Shown: one piece after another, positions 1 to 63,023 of the stretch
Numbering within the stretch: position 1 is the first letter of the stretch
How the letters are laid out: every line of letters begins with the position of its first letter
NCBI GenBank assembly: GCA_003586115.2
Contig: QVOM02000029.1
Location: 31,076,929 to 31,140,928 of the forward strand
DNA: 64,000 nt
Origin: Salvator merianae
Lineage: Eukaryota; Chordata; Lepidosauria; Squamata; Teiidae
Reading direction: 5' to 3'
Made by a program: the position numbers and the translations under genes
The notes under the pieces: generated by a model
Told to the model about the DNA's origin: nothing
The model's database searches: none
What the model saw: only the letters and a program-made list of their open reading frames with translations

Positions 1-955
1 TCTGACTCATGCCATAACAGTCTTGAATTGCACTACTGATTTGCACTATTTAGGCAAGAAAGCATATAGCTCCTTTTCCAAGAGAAAAATAGGGACCAAG
101 AAGTTTGGCCTTCTCTTAATCATCCATTAGCATTTCTTTATTCTTACTGAGTGGACCTGAAATTTCTACCTTTATCTGAAAATTCCTTTTTTATGGCATA
201 TAGCTTTCCTTGTAAGCCTGAGGTTCTTTTCTAGTGCCACCCCTGTAAATCTAACTCATCTGACACATCAGAGGATAATCTATTATTTTAGCTGATACTG
301 AGTGTTTTATTATGAAGTTTTTCTTTATTGCATTGTATTGTATTTTTTAGCACATACTGTTTTTTTGGTTAGTTTTATTTATATCTCTAGTATGCTGTCC
401 TGGTTTTTATGGAGATGAAAGATATTTAAGAATAATGATATTTTGATGGTTATCCTTAGTCATGACATCTACAGTGGTGGGTGGAACTAAAAGAAGGAAA
501 AGCAGAGTTAGGATCTTTCCAAGCTTTCTTGGAAGAATTGTCTAAGAACTTGCTAAGGTGTATTTTCCATCTGTGCAGATGCACAAAATGCTTACATAGG
601 GGAATGTTAGCTGTAAGCAGGCCCTTTTTAGAATTCACAAATGAAATTTTAACTTCTAGGGTCGTAAGCTGTTCCTTGATAATGGTGACTCTTTCTAAGA
701 ACATTTGAAAACTTATTGATTTTGCTTTTAATTAGTATCTTCGTACTTCATTGGAGTCTTGTTAGTCCTATCTTTACTTTTACTTTACTTTAATTTCGAT
801 TTATACCCCACCCTATACCGAAGGGTCCCAGGGCGGCTTACAAAAACAATGTAATATAATACTACGGCTTACAAAAACAACGTAATATATCTACGTAATA
901 TAAAGACATAATGAGTATCTATTGAAGATTAAAGGTGTGTTTTTTTTCCTCCTAG
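1..955 (+). other. UBR5 intron upstream of exon w1 (3' part)
   Basis: No coding similarity. It ends in a pyrimidine-rich tract and AG directly before w1. The stretch 785-905 holds a retroposon-tail-like repeat (separate entry). The two short opposing open frames at 456-708 have no recognisable product and look like chance. Confidence 0.75.
785..905 (-). repeat. Reptile LINE-tail-like repeat with a 25-bp tandem duplication
   Basis: Contains the 'ttataccccaccctatacc' and 'agggcggcttacaa' motifs seen, in variant form, at 21740, 24690, 26500 and 47950. These are typical of reverse-complemented 3' ends of CR1/L2-like LINEs. The unit at 834-858 is repeated at 865-889 with one difference, a 31-bp period. 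Confidence 0.6.
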
Positions 956-52317
<51,362 letters not shown>

Positions 52318-52719
52318 AGTATATATATATATAAAAAAAAGTGTATTGCTGTGTAATATTACTAGTTAGGGTTTTTTTTTGTAGATTTTTCATTTGTCTA
52401 TAAAAGTTTATGGAAGTTAATGCTGTCATACTCTCCCTGCTGGCACTGCAATGACTGAAGGAAACATTCCTGTAATAAGGTTGCAACTGAAGGGCCGAAG
52501 AAGCCCTAGCAATGTTAGACTGTAACCATTTGCTAGTGGTCAGCTTCGTGGCCAAACCCCAGCCAAAGATGACAGCAGAATGATACAAATTACACTGTGA
52601 TTTAGCTTTCTGTGGAAGGGGGAGAATATGTAAAATGTTCTTTAAAAAAAAATTCACTGCTGCCTTTGTGGAAAGTGCTTCAGCAAAGGTTCTTGTATAG
52701 AGGGAGTAGGGAATTTCAA

Positions 52720-52725
52720 AATAAA
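52720..52725 (+). terminator. Candidate proximal polyadenylation signal AATAAA
   Basis: AATAAA about 400 bases after the stop, followed within 30 bases by a T-rich 'tgtgttttattttaac' element. Confidence 0.45.
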
Positions 52726-52992
52726 AGATGAAGTATGTTCTGTGTTTTATTTTAACTTTTTTTTTTTTTTAAAAAATGGTGTTTAATTTTGTGGTTGGCT
52801 GCGGTTGTTCATCATGTATATTGAACTTGTAAAAAGTTCTTGCCAGTTAGAGCTAAAAGTTGAAATCATTCATGTTTGCTTACAAAAACCACTGCCATTT
52901 GCAAGTTTCGTCTGTTTGCATTGGACTCTGGCACACTAAATCCCACCACTAATGTTTTGCATGTAATCTGTATACCCTAGTGAGGATCTTTT

Positions 52993-53000
52993 TGTAAATA
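52993..53000 (+). promoter_or_regulatory. Pumilio-type site TGTAAATA in 3' UTR
   Basis: Matches the UGUANAUA consensus for PUM proteins. One site only; function is inference. Confidence 0.35.
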
Positions 53001-53287
53001 ACAAAAAAGCCAATGCACAGTATTTAATCGTTCACAATCAACATTTTTGTATCCCTCTTTCCTTGAGCAGTCAGTGAGGAGTTGTTCCACTTCCAACTCA
53101 GACCTGGACACTTGTTCTGCTGTGTCTCTAGCTGTTTAAATTTTCAGCCCTAGGCACTACCTGGTAACTGTAAAATGTTTATAAGATCATGATTATTTGA
53201 AGGTACATTTTGAAAAAAATTTAATGTTCGTGAGCAGCTTAACTACTTTTGTATCTAGCCTTTTTTAAGTATCTTGTTACAGTTTTT

Positions 53288-53293
53288 AATAAA
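53288..53293 (+). terminator. Candidate main polyadenylation signal AATAAA
   Basis: AATAAA about 970 bases after the stop, in a setting of TTTTTAATAAATTAC, with possible cleavage near 53305-53320. Confidence 0.55.
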
Positions 53294-53320
53294 TTACAAA
53301 CAAAGTACAAAGTCATACTG

Positions 53321-56300
53321 AAGAAACAATAGTTTTTATTTATATAGCTTGTATAAACTTAGTTATCAACATGCACTACCGTTGTCCGCTAAGCTACTCT
53401 AAATTTTATACGTCAATTCAAAGCAGCAGCAGTTTGGCCCACATTTTACAGTTAGCAGAGAACCCTGCATTGCCTTACCCCAGAAAGTTTTCCTGTTCTC
53501 ACCAGTCTCTGGATGGAGGGTCAGTGTAGTTTGTGATCAGTTAGTGTACACATAAACACACACAAAAAATGTTTGCCAAATGCTTTGGAGTGCAAATACA
53601 ATGTGCTCGCTTTTTTATAAAAACATTTCTGGTTTGTTTTTGCAGAGGGCATTGCATTTCAGTTTGCTAGGAACCCATTTTATTTGTTGCTTAAGTTTTA
53701 TATCAAAGAAGAGACTTGTCCACTGTCTCATACTAGACATCAGATCTCTCCCCCCCCCCCGCTTTCTTTGGGGTTCTTGGCATGGAGAAAATTGAACGTG
53801 AAAACATGCCTGAATTTCTCCCAAAGTGGGCCATTTCTCTCCTTCCTCTAACCCCAAGGCCAAAAGCACTCAAGCGCTTTTCTGCCTTAGCTTAAAAACA
53901 AAGTGGCCTCCTCCTCTAGAACATCAATTTTTACAGTAGGCCTTGAAAAGCTCTCGAGAGCACAATTCTGACCTCCACACAGTAGACGAAAGACTGTTCT
54001 CTTACAGCTAACTGTGCCAGACTTGCATAGTAGAAAACATATATCTACAACTACAGGTGCTTTTTTTTTTAAAAAAAAAGTTTGTTTTTTTCCTGCATGT
54101 ATTGATGAAATTATAAATTTTCCCAGTGATACCCCCTTTAGAATGAGTTTCTGGTGATGTACTCAGATACAGAATTTTGGATTCTGTTCTTGAATCTGTC
54201 ATTGGCTTATAGCAAGTTACTTAGTGTCTCTAAGCCTCTTACTCACATTCTGTAAAATAATGATAGCTACCTACCTCACTGAGGTGTTGAGGCTTAATAA
54301 GGTTAATCTTCTCTGGAGCCCTGTTATTGGAAAAAAGGCTGTGTATATTGTAAAGTATTGTTATATATAACCTGTGTATATATAGCATAGACATATGTTA
54401 TATGTATAATTCTGTATATAACATAGCTGTTTTACAACAATCACAGCTGGATAACTACACAGTCAACAAGCCCTATATAAGTAGCTTAATAGTAACATTA
54501 TATACAAATAGAAGTACTTTGCTGGTACTCTAACCTGAGGGGAAAGCTAGGATGATTTATGCTGTAGTCATTGACTCAAGATGTATATGTAGCTATATAA
54601 ATAGCTTTTCTCTGTATATTTGAACAATATCAAGCTTTTAATAAGAAATGTCTATTAAAATTGTACACCGCATTACTGTCTGACTTAAATTAGTTTCTTT
54701 TAAATATGCAGAAGAAGAGAATAATATGGAAAGCTTTAGTAGTACAAACTTGAGCCAAGCCCTTTCAAACAAAGGTAGCATAGATGTGTTTTCTTTAAAC
54801 GATCACATTTGCTAGGACTCAAAGCTGACTTTAAATATTTTAGCATTTGGAAACTTTAGACTTTATTCCAAGGATGCTGTTGAGCCCAGTGGCTTGTTAA
54901 GGTACAATAGTTGTGCTGTCCCAGCAAATATCTGAATTTAATAATCATTTGGAGCTCCTTTTCACTGCTTGAATCCAGGGTTTCTTTGTTTTGCAGTGTG
55001 TATGATGTGTCAGTTAGTGAACAGATAATAAATTGACCACTGCTTAGTGTTTATGCAAACTAGAATTGTCAGAAATGATTAAGCACCATGGCATGTTTTT
55101 ATTAACATTTTATTAGTGTACTTCTACAGTTAGTAAGACTTTTATTTTTCCCCTTAGTCTTTTGAGCAAATATACAAACATATTGTGTAGTTTTACAAAA
55201 AGCTATAACACAAATATGAATTTGTGAAGCTCATGGAGATATAAGAACAATTAAAAGGGCGTATTTATTTTGGCTTATTAGCAAACAAAGCATATAAGAG
55301 AATAGAGAAACAAAAGTTAACATCTTACCCCCTTGTACCTGTCAAAGTTTGTTTCAGTGTTGTAAATCAAACCCTGCTGGGCAACTGGTAGTTCTTTAAT
55401 TACTCTACTAAGCAGATATCACATCTTCAAGGGAGAAGCTGTCTGAGGAAAAAAAACAATAAGTGCAAAGAGGTTAATGTAAAATACTTTTTGAAATTCA
55501 CTGAATGAATTTATATCTTACATTTCAGTTTTGGGAAAAAAAAAAAAGCTTTGGGAGTGACTTGAAATGACAGAAAAAAACCCTACAGTAACTGCAGTTA
55601 CATAAAAATGCAAGGATTTAAGTCTGTACAGGGATTGGGAATTTACAACAGGGTTAGAAAACTGTGACCTTCCTGAAGCTGCTGGATCAGCACCCATTAG
55701 AAGCTGCAATCTTCTCCTTCCCCCGTTTAGCTTACTCAGTACTGTATCTGAAGGGCAGATCTATGTATAACACATTGCAACTGGGTTTATTTACCTATTC
55801 AAACTGCTTAATTTGCTTAGTAGGATTACCAATGCTGCTTAAGTAGCATCAAGAAGAATGTTGAGAATTTTGGCAGGGGAAGCCTGAAAATGGTACTTGG
55901 TGCAGGGACATGTTCTTTCTGTGCGGAAGGTCCTAGGGTTAATCCCTGGCATCTACCAGAAGACAGCAATACCAAACTGCTCCCATATTAGAAAACTGGG
56001 TAGATGTCCCATGCCATTACAAGGAGTTAAGCTCGCAAGCATTTTTTCAGTTAAGTATAAAAATTCAAGCAAAATCTTCCATTTTCTTTTAGCAAGCACT
56101 CCTCACATGCTCACACACCGCTATATAAATCAATTTTTGATTCATACCCCTAAGGTGCTCAGCTGTGGTGTCATGTTACTAGCTAAAACCCTCTCCTATT
56201 CTGTACTGCTTCTGTCAACCCACACCAAAAGACTCTTTTACTACTCTCCAGGACCGAAAATTATTTTGCCTGGAATTATACCTCAGATTGGCCTTTAAGA

Positions 56301-56400
56301 ATGTAATCACTGATCTGTTATGGTTTGTTCTGGCACAAGATTCCTGCTTAGGGATGGCAATTTTGCTGTATTATCATTGATAATAAATACGGTTCACATG
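53321..56400 (+). other. Intergenic or extended UBR5 3' UTR, no gene seen
   Basis: No coding similarity and little recognisable repeat. 54330-54620 is AT-rich with several TGTATATA-type strings. AATAAA or ATTAAA signals occur near 54655 and 55027, so a longer UBR5 transcript is possible but not shown. Runs: 11 C at 53750-53760 and a T/A stretch near 54061-54079. Confidence 0.5.
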
Positions 56401-56518
56401 CATTCTTTTTATTTAATCCTTGTGTAGTTATTTTTCTTAGAGCCTTTATTTTTACAATTTTATTCCATAAACTTTAGTATAATGTACAATAATTGCTGGG
56501 GAAGGAAAGAGTTGTTCC

Positions 56519-56830
56519 TTGGACTCTGCTTGTGAGTATCTGATGACCTGGTCTTTAATCTGCTCTTGTGTGGAAGCCCTATTTCTGCTTCCCAACCCCA
56601 GTGTCTTCCTTATTGTGGACAATGCTTCAGAGTACCCAGAACTACCTCCTTCCTTCAGCATGTTGGAAGAGGCTGTAGAAGATTTCAGGGAGCTAGATTT
56701 ACATGCCAAGGAGGAAGGAGAGGAAGACTTGGGGCAGTTAGCAGAACTGCAGCTCCAACAGAAGCAGGAAAAGTTTGGAGAGGAAAAAAACACACCAACC
56801 AATCCTTGCAAAGCTGAACCAACATGGGAG
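56519..56830 (+). pseudogene. Possible pogo/Tigger-like transposase remnant
   Basis: A 148-codon open frame (56519-56965) contains FLIVDNASEYPE, like the second catalytic-Asp segment (LxLDNAPGHP) of pogo/Tigger transposases, then an acidic Glu/Leu/Gln part (AVEDFRELDLHAKEEGEE) like their C-termini. The region between is missing compared with the family. Could also be chance. No TIRs identified. Confidence 0.35.
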
Positions 56831-57109
56831 ATAGATTACAACTTTCAGTGTTGTAAAATGGGTGTTTTTTCCTGGATATTTTCAAAGCTGTGTCTGAAGT
56901 TTGACATCTCACATGAATATGCAAGATCAGGGAGCCATGGAAACCCAGTCTATCAATGGATGTGAAAACCACCGCAGAAAAACTCAGTAGGGCAATGTAA
57001 GTCATGGGTGCTGCAGAAACCAAATCACAAGTTTCAAGAGCTGCACGAAACAAAGGAGGTCACATTTTACTGACCTTCTGAAAACTCAACTTCTCAAGAT
57101 GTACTGTAT

Positions 57110-57370
57110 AAGAGATGACTGTACTAGATTTAAGAACAGATAGACAGATTCATGGAGGCCTGGTGTATCGATGGCTATTAGAATGGATGCCTAGATATTG
57201 CCTCTGGGCTGGAGGGACAGGCAGGATGTCTCTAAGGGCCATTTGCAGGGAGTTGAGAGCAGGTGAAAATTTTGCCTTTTCATTCTGCTTGATAATGCCC
57301 AGAAGCAAATGGTGGGCCACTATGTGAAACAGGCCTGATCCAGCAGGGCTCCTCTTATGTTCTTATACCA
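57110..57370 (+). mobile_element. CR1-like LINE 3' end, sense
   Basis: 'cgatggctattagaatggatgcct', 'ggcaggatgtctctaaggg' and 'cagcagggctcctcttatgttctta' match the copy at 42005-42250. Confidence 0.75.
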
Positions 57371-58150
57371 GCAGTGCCCACCTGCTTCAGAGAATACCAG
57401 GTGTGGCCTCTGCACTAATTTGGCTCATTTCAAGTTCTGTTCTCGACATCTCTCTTTTGGAGAGGATCATGCCAGGGGCACTGAGAAGTCCCTGAATTCT
57501 TTACAGCTGACTCCAGACTAGATAATATAGAGCTACGTGGAGCAAAGGTGAGTCTGCTTCATCTGTTCCTGTAACACCGGTAATTTATTTGTCTTTGGAA
57601 TATACAGAACCTGGAATGGTCAAATTACAGAAGATGCTGAGCCATGAAGACATTGCTTCCATATTATACATTTTCATTCCTGGCAGTGCCTTCATCCATC
57701 TAGTAACAGTTCTACCAAAAGCCTAGCCATGAGCATCAGAACTGTTACTGCTGAAATATTTTTACTGTATACTGCCCTGAGATTTTTACAAAGGACAGTA
57801 CAAAAAAATTTAAATAAAATCAATAGTCCCTTGAGAACAAATATATATATTTTTAAAAAATTTAAGTAAAAGCTCATTGAGGACAAATAAGAGCTGACTT
57901 AAGTGAATATTCATTCTAGTTTTGTTGAGGAAGGCCCTAAGTAAGGTGGTACTGAAATGAACTTAAAAATGTTGAAATAAACAATTGGTATCAGTACTCC
58001 AGTTTATCTGCCAAGGCACAGATAATCTTTTTATGCTGCCCTTAAGTCAGAAGAGTCTCAGGAAGGCACATCAGAGCTGCTGCAGTCCATCATCCATTAA
58101 ATTCACAGTAAAAGTAGTGGAGGATATCCAGCACCATTTTTACTTGCTGG
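57371..58150 (+). other. Intergenic, no gene seen
   Basis: Short AT-rich LINE-tail-like text near 57750-57850; otherwise nothing supported. Confidence 0.5.
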
Positions 58151-58337
58151 CATGGGTTTGCTTATCAGTAGTGTCTGGCACGGTTCTGCAGCCTGACTTT
58201 GCTGACAACTTCTGGGAGCATGCCAAGTGTTGGGCAAAAATAACAATAAAGGGTACAGGTTTGCAGCAAGCTCCCAGAAGTTGCTAGCAAAGTCATGTTG
58301 CAGGCCCTTGCCAGATGCCCTGGTAAGCAAAATCATG
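58151..58337. repeat. Foldback element with about 73-bp imperfect arms
   Basis: The left arm 58151-58224 and the right arm 58266-58337 are reverse complements over most of their length, for example 'CAACTTCTGGGAGC' against 'GCTCCCAGAAGTTG'. The spacer is 41 bp. A sub-repeat 'tcatgttgc' recurs at 58293 and 58333. MITE-like; superfamily unknown. Confidence 0.65.
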
Positions 58338-58710
58338 TTGCGGGAGCCCCTTGTGAGTCTGGGAGTCCACGGTGAGGGGCGATGCTGGCAATCTCTTTAT
58401 ATCTGACATTTCTCCTTTCTGTCTGGAGAGTGGCTTATAACATATTATGTTGGGCAAATTCCTTTTTAAAAAAATACTGCCTCTTGCAGGCATCCCTGAT
58501 TAAAGACTTGTATATCACTGGAAAGATGCTTTGTTGGAAGAACAAGGAAAAATTCAAAGGTTTTCTTGGTGGCCAGACATAGAGCAAAGAGAAACTTTGG
58601 AACCAAACATAGGTCAGTATCAGGCAATTTTCTTCCATAAGAGAGATAAAGTTAAAGCCTCTTTTAGGATTATATAGTCAGGTAAATATTTCTGGTGAAG
58701 CAGTTCAAGG

Positions 58711-58783
58711 GAGGAAAGCTACCTGGATTCAAAGTACCACATCACAGCCACTTCAGTCAGCATCTTCCATAAAGTCCAGTGCC
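58711..58783 (+). repeat. Direct repeat copy 1
   Basis: 73 bp closely similar to 59305-59376; both contain 'aaagtccartgcc' and 'attcaaagt'. Unclassified. Confidence 0.7.
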
Positions 58784-59304
58784 GTCAGAAATTAAGATGA
58801 CCAGCATTTCTGATACCAGCCAGTGCAGTAACACAATTGTTACACCACGAGCCATCAAACAGAGGAGCCGAACATACAGGCTGTCAGAAAGCAGCCCCTC
58901 TGGTATTTGTAGAAGTTGGGCATAGAAGTACATTGGCATAAATTGCTTGGTGAAATTAGTTCTTTAACCCACCAAATATGAAGGGACAGTTTATTTGACA
59001 ATGCCAGTTGCTAGATTTGTTTTTCCCCAAAAGTATAAATGGCAGCAGAATCCCTACTCTGTAGTTTGCTTCCGATAGCATGCTATGTGTAGTGAAACTA
59101 TTGTACAAGGTGTAAAACTGGAAGTTAGGGGGAAAGGGCATGGAATTTCATTGGGCAGATTGGAGTTCAGTCAGGCTGCATCCAGACATCACTTACTTAT
59201 TCTGCTATATCTGGATATTCTGGAATAAAACATGGAATTAGCATGCAGCCTAATTTATTCTGATTTAAGCAGGGAATGTAGCCTCTCCTAAGCACAAGTC
59301 AATG

Positions 59305-59376
59305 GAGGAAAACTACCTGCATTCAAAGTGCCATGTCATAGCCACCCAGCCAGTGTCTCCCATAAAGTCCAATGCC
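59305..59376 (+). repeat. Direct repeat copy 2
   Basis: 72 bp, same orientation as copy 1, 594 bp downstream, about four in five positions identical by eye. It may be part of a larger transposon pair. Confidence 0.7.
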
Positions 59377-61079
59377 ACAACTCAGAACAAGTGCTAATTT
59401 GACTTCAAGTAGATAACAGCCACCCTGGACAGTATTCTCATAGAGTGCAATGCCATACATCCTAACAGATATTCTGAATCAGTCCTATTCACCAAATCGC
59501 ACAAAACCACATGCAGAAATGACTTTTCCCATCCTGCAAATGGCTGTCCTTGCTGTCCAATGATAGGAAAAAAGCTCCTAAGGCAGAAATAATTTCCCAT
59601 GATGCCTTGGGGTTGCCCTCTGACCCAGTTGCTTTGGCACCAAGTAGTTTATAAGGAGGAACACTGCAATTTTCCAACTGCACATAATTGAAACCATGGA
59701 CTAACAAACCATGTATAAGAAAGGACAACTGGATTATGTAATCCAAGGCTGCAGTCCGACATAAATTTAATCCGTATCGGAAGAGTACAAGGACTGAATT
59801 TGTCTTCTGATCATTCCCACAGTTACATTTCAGGCCAGCGGGAACTGAAGACAGCCTGTAAACTGATTAAATGCCGTGTCAGAACGCGGCTCAAGTCTGG
59901 TTTAAATCTAATGCCCTAGAAAGATACAACAGGAGCATCTAGTGTCTGGGTAGCAGGATATTGTAACCACAATTTTTCCACTCTCTAAAGATATATAAAT
60001 AAATGAAATATAAAATTATTTTGTATTTTCACACATCTTTCCATATAAAAATTTCAAAATCATTTATATGAAAAAGTTAAAATTTGCATTAAAAAATTAA
60101 GTGTAGAAGATGGGAAACCAGGAAGCAATACATTAATGAAGAGCAGGGTAAAAAAGAATGCCGTCTGTGGGTGCCTCGAATATGTAGGCCCTCATTCACA
60201 CATGGGGGGAGAGATGCCCACAATTGCACACAACTGCAAACATGGGCTTAGCATTAACAGTGACTGTACAGGTCTATAAATGATTATTTTTAACCTTTTC
60301 TCTACTCATGCTTATTAGCATATGCACATATTATGCAGATCAGCCCCCTTTGTCCTTTTCTTCACATTGCTGAAAACAGGAATTCTGGCAAATCTCCGAG
60401 TTCTCCATTTCCGTCAATAGGCATGTTGCCTGACTGGCGTTAAAATTAAGAGCTAGCCAAGGGGATGTCCTCGGTTCTTTCATGAGCAATCCTGCATTTC
60501 CACTGCTAGGAAAGGAATGGCATGGCTCATGTCCCCTCTATGAAGGGAAGAGAAAGGGGTCTGCACCTCAAAAGTGTCCCAAAGAACACTTAACCACGAC
60601 TGCTGCCTTATATTTCTATATGGAACAGAATGTCATAACTCAAGAGTTTTCAGCGGCTTCTACTATTTTGTGGTTTCGTTTTACATTTTTAACTCAGTAA
60701 CAACTTCGTGGCTATGAAAGTACTAGCACTACAACACCTAAGGGCCAGCTACAATTCACATTCAATCCAACTTCAAAGTGAAATATAGCAGCAAACTGAA
60801 GAACCGTTTTCTTTTCACATTATCTAACCTATTATCTAACCCCTAGGTTAGATCATATGTAAGGAAAGCAGCTTGTAATTTTGTTGATGTGTCCTTCCAC
60901 TGTAAAGATGGATTCAGTGTGGATTAAACACTTAAGCGTAGCTGGACCCTTGCTTTTAGTTAGGATTCGAATTAACGATGGATAGACCAAAAAAAACACT
61001 GCAGTGGAACATTTGGTGGAACCAACACCAAGCAAGCAAGCAAACAAATAAAAGCATCTGCAGCCGAGGGGTCTCATCA
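59377..61079 (+). other. Intergenic upstream of the downstream gene, no gene seen
   Basis: No supported coding. 59750-59940 and 60160-60300 look like decayed DNA transposons ('tgtcagaacgcggc', 'cattcacacatgg') but have no defined ends. The short open frames are unconvincing. Confidence 0.5.
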
Positions 61080-61560
61080 TCTTCGAGGCGGCTGAGGGAG
61101 AGGGAGAGCCCAGCCGACCGGAGGCGGGCTTTTAGTCTGACCTAAACAAAGCGGCTCTTGTCCTGATTTTCGCCCAGGTCTTCGCCTTTACTCAAGGATG
61201 CTCGAGGGACGGTCGGAGAGAGCTTGCTAGGCGAACGAACTCGGACTAGCTAGCTGGCCCAGCGGCGGGCGGTGGCAGTCACTTGCAGTCCGGCCCCCCG
61301 AGGGGAGGAGCCGCTCCGGATGGAGCCCTTTTCAGAGGCTGCAGCAAGGCCTGTGGGCCGTCGCGCGTAGATCCTCCCCGCGTTACTGCCGGTAGTAGCG
61401 CTGAGTTCGTTGTGCGCCATGAGCGAGCGCCCGGGATCATCGGGCCCGGCGTCGCGTGAGAAAATCAGGCCGGAGGCGGAACAGGTGAGTGAAGGCCGCG
61501 CCTTCAGGCCAAGGACGCGGGACGGGGACGGTCAGGCGCGGAAGGCACCTTTGCTACAGC
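61080..61560 (+). promoter_or_regulatory. CpG-rich promoter region
   Basis: The only strongly GC- and CpG-rich stretch in the window, surrounding the first exon at 61419. GC-box-like strings include 'ggcgggcggtgg' (61264) and 'gaggggaggag'. No TATA box. A housekeeping-type promoter is inferred. Confidence 0.75.
61419..61484 (+). CDS. RRM2B: First coding exon of the downstream gene, probably RRM2B (p53R2)
   Basis: ATG in a fair context (G at -3) opens a 22-codon exon, MSERPGSSGPASREKIRPEA plus EQ, ending CAG|GTGAGT in phase 0. RRM2B lies directly downstream of UBR5 on the same strand in other vertebrates, and human RRM2B exon 1 also encodes a short variable N-terminus ending in phase 0 (established knowledge). 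RRM2B is the p53-inducible small subunit of ribonucleotide reductase, supplying dNTPs for repair and mitochondrial DNA. The sequence itself is too short and variable for a domain match, so the name rests on synteny. Confidence 0.6.
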
Positions 61561-62229
61561 CGGCTTTCGGAGGGGCTGATGATTGACTTACGAGCAAACA
61601 CCCAGCAAGGGCGGGGGCCTGTGTGTACAGAAAGCTGCGCGTAGCTGGTCTGCCGTCACGGTAAACGCACTTAGGATTGCGCTTTACCTGAGCTTGTGAT
61701 CCCGGAAACGTCCCTTGGCTACTGCGACTCATCACCCTTCTGAAAGTGGAACACTGCGGAGGCTTGAGAATAATGGGGATCTATTCCCCGTCTGCTCCGT
61801 AGCATCGCACCTGTCGTTGCGCTGGCTTTGGAATTAACCTTGTTGCTTTATTTGGTGCGGTTGCATCCGATTAAACAGGCAAAAAAGGAGCGAGTGGGAA
61901 GAACCCCGGAGGCTAGGCAAAGACTCGAGCCATGCTGAGATTTAAAAAGCTGGTAGACAGGGCCTTCTTGAGACTCTTTTAAGAAATCCCAAGTCAAAAT
62001 GGTCCTTTGAATCCTTCTACTTTGTTGTCCATTATAGCAAATTTAGGAAGCAGAACACTAAATTTTAGGCTGGTGCGAGATCAGAACAAGCCAGTTGGGC
62101 CATCAGCCTGTGTGAGAGGCAGTGTTGTGGGGCCCAAGTTTGCATTCACCTCCTGGGTGAGAGCCAGGAAATTCTCCCGTTGCCCCAGCCAGAGGGGGTA
62201 GTTTGCCCTGCTGGGGAGGGAGGGTTATA

Positions 62230-62560
62230 TTTTAATATAGGTTTTATATTATTTTATGGTTTTTATCTTTTTATTCTTGAGATGTCCCCTGGGATCTTTA
62301 GGTGAAGTGTGGGATATAAATACTCAAATAAATAAATAATATAGAAAAAATAATGGGGGATTTGGGCAGGTTAATGTAGATTTGAGTAAGGGAGGGGCTA
62401 CAGGAGTCAAGCCTGGAAGGATTACTTTATTTCTATATAATTCTAGCCCACCTTTCCTTCAGGGAGTCCAGGATGGTGACTGCAGTTTGCCTCTCTCCTC
62501 CATTTCATCCTCACAGGAGCCCTGTGAGGTAGGTTGGCCAGAGATAGTTAATTACTCCAT
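62230..62560 (+). repeat. LINE tail followed by core-type repeat
   Basis: 62230-62340 ends 'gggatataaatactcaaataaataaat', a CR1/L2-like tail. 62440-62560 has 'cccacctttccttcaggga' and 'ctcacaggagccctgtgaggtagg', a repeat type also seen at about 9500. Confidence 0.55.
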
Positions 62561-62654
62561 GGATGCTCAGGGGAGATTTGGGGCATTTTGCACTGACTGG
62601 GTTAGAATGGTATAATTATACCGTTCTAAGCTGCTCAAGACCCAGCGGTGCGGA

Positions 62655-63023
62655 GGCCATTCACACTGCAAGTGCTAGAATGGCCCTGTACAGGAACTCT
62701 AGCACTCGCAGTGCAAATGCATGCCTGCTTGCGATGACAATAGCCGCGGAAACATCCCGCCGTTGCCATGGCAAGCAGGATGCGGCACGCGACTGCGCAG
62801 CCACAGTTACACTGTGGCCTTGCAGGGTTCGCACCCAGAAGTAGATGTGAACACTGCTAACTAGGAGCAGTCCAGCTGCTTCCAGTCAAGCTGTGGACCA
62901 TGTTTTAGCTGTTCATAGTTAATAGCGTTTGTGAGCGACTGCAGACACTTCTGGATGCTGCAGCCACCAAGGAGTGCAGACATACTTTGCAAATGCTCCC
63001 TGGCGAGTAAGTGTGAACAGGCC
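62655..63023. mobile_element. MITE-like element with 12-13 bp inverted ends
   Basis: Left GGCCATTCACAC; right inward GGCCTGTTCACAC, one gap and one mismatch. Inside lies a hairpin with 16-bp arms (62664-62679 and 62698-62713, one mismatch). No target duplication is clear. hAT is a guess. Confidence 0.4.

Larger units (their letters stand above)
52318..53320 (+). other. UBR5: UBR5 3' UTR (probable extent)
   Basis: Directly follows the stop. A (TA)n run begins at 52320. No repeat recognised. The end is inferred from the AATAAA at 53288 and the lack of coding beyond; a shorter form could end after the signal at 52720. The opposing frame at 52289-52657 is a shadow. Confidence 0.65.

Noticed and set aside
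456..708. Opposing open frames of 75 and 82 codons
   Set aside because: They overlap on opposite strands within an intron, lack any recognisable domain, and have no splice or promoter context.
53580..53869. Open frames on both strands around a C-run
   Set aside because: Mutually overlapping, low-complexity and without homology; probable non-coding flank of UBR5.
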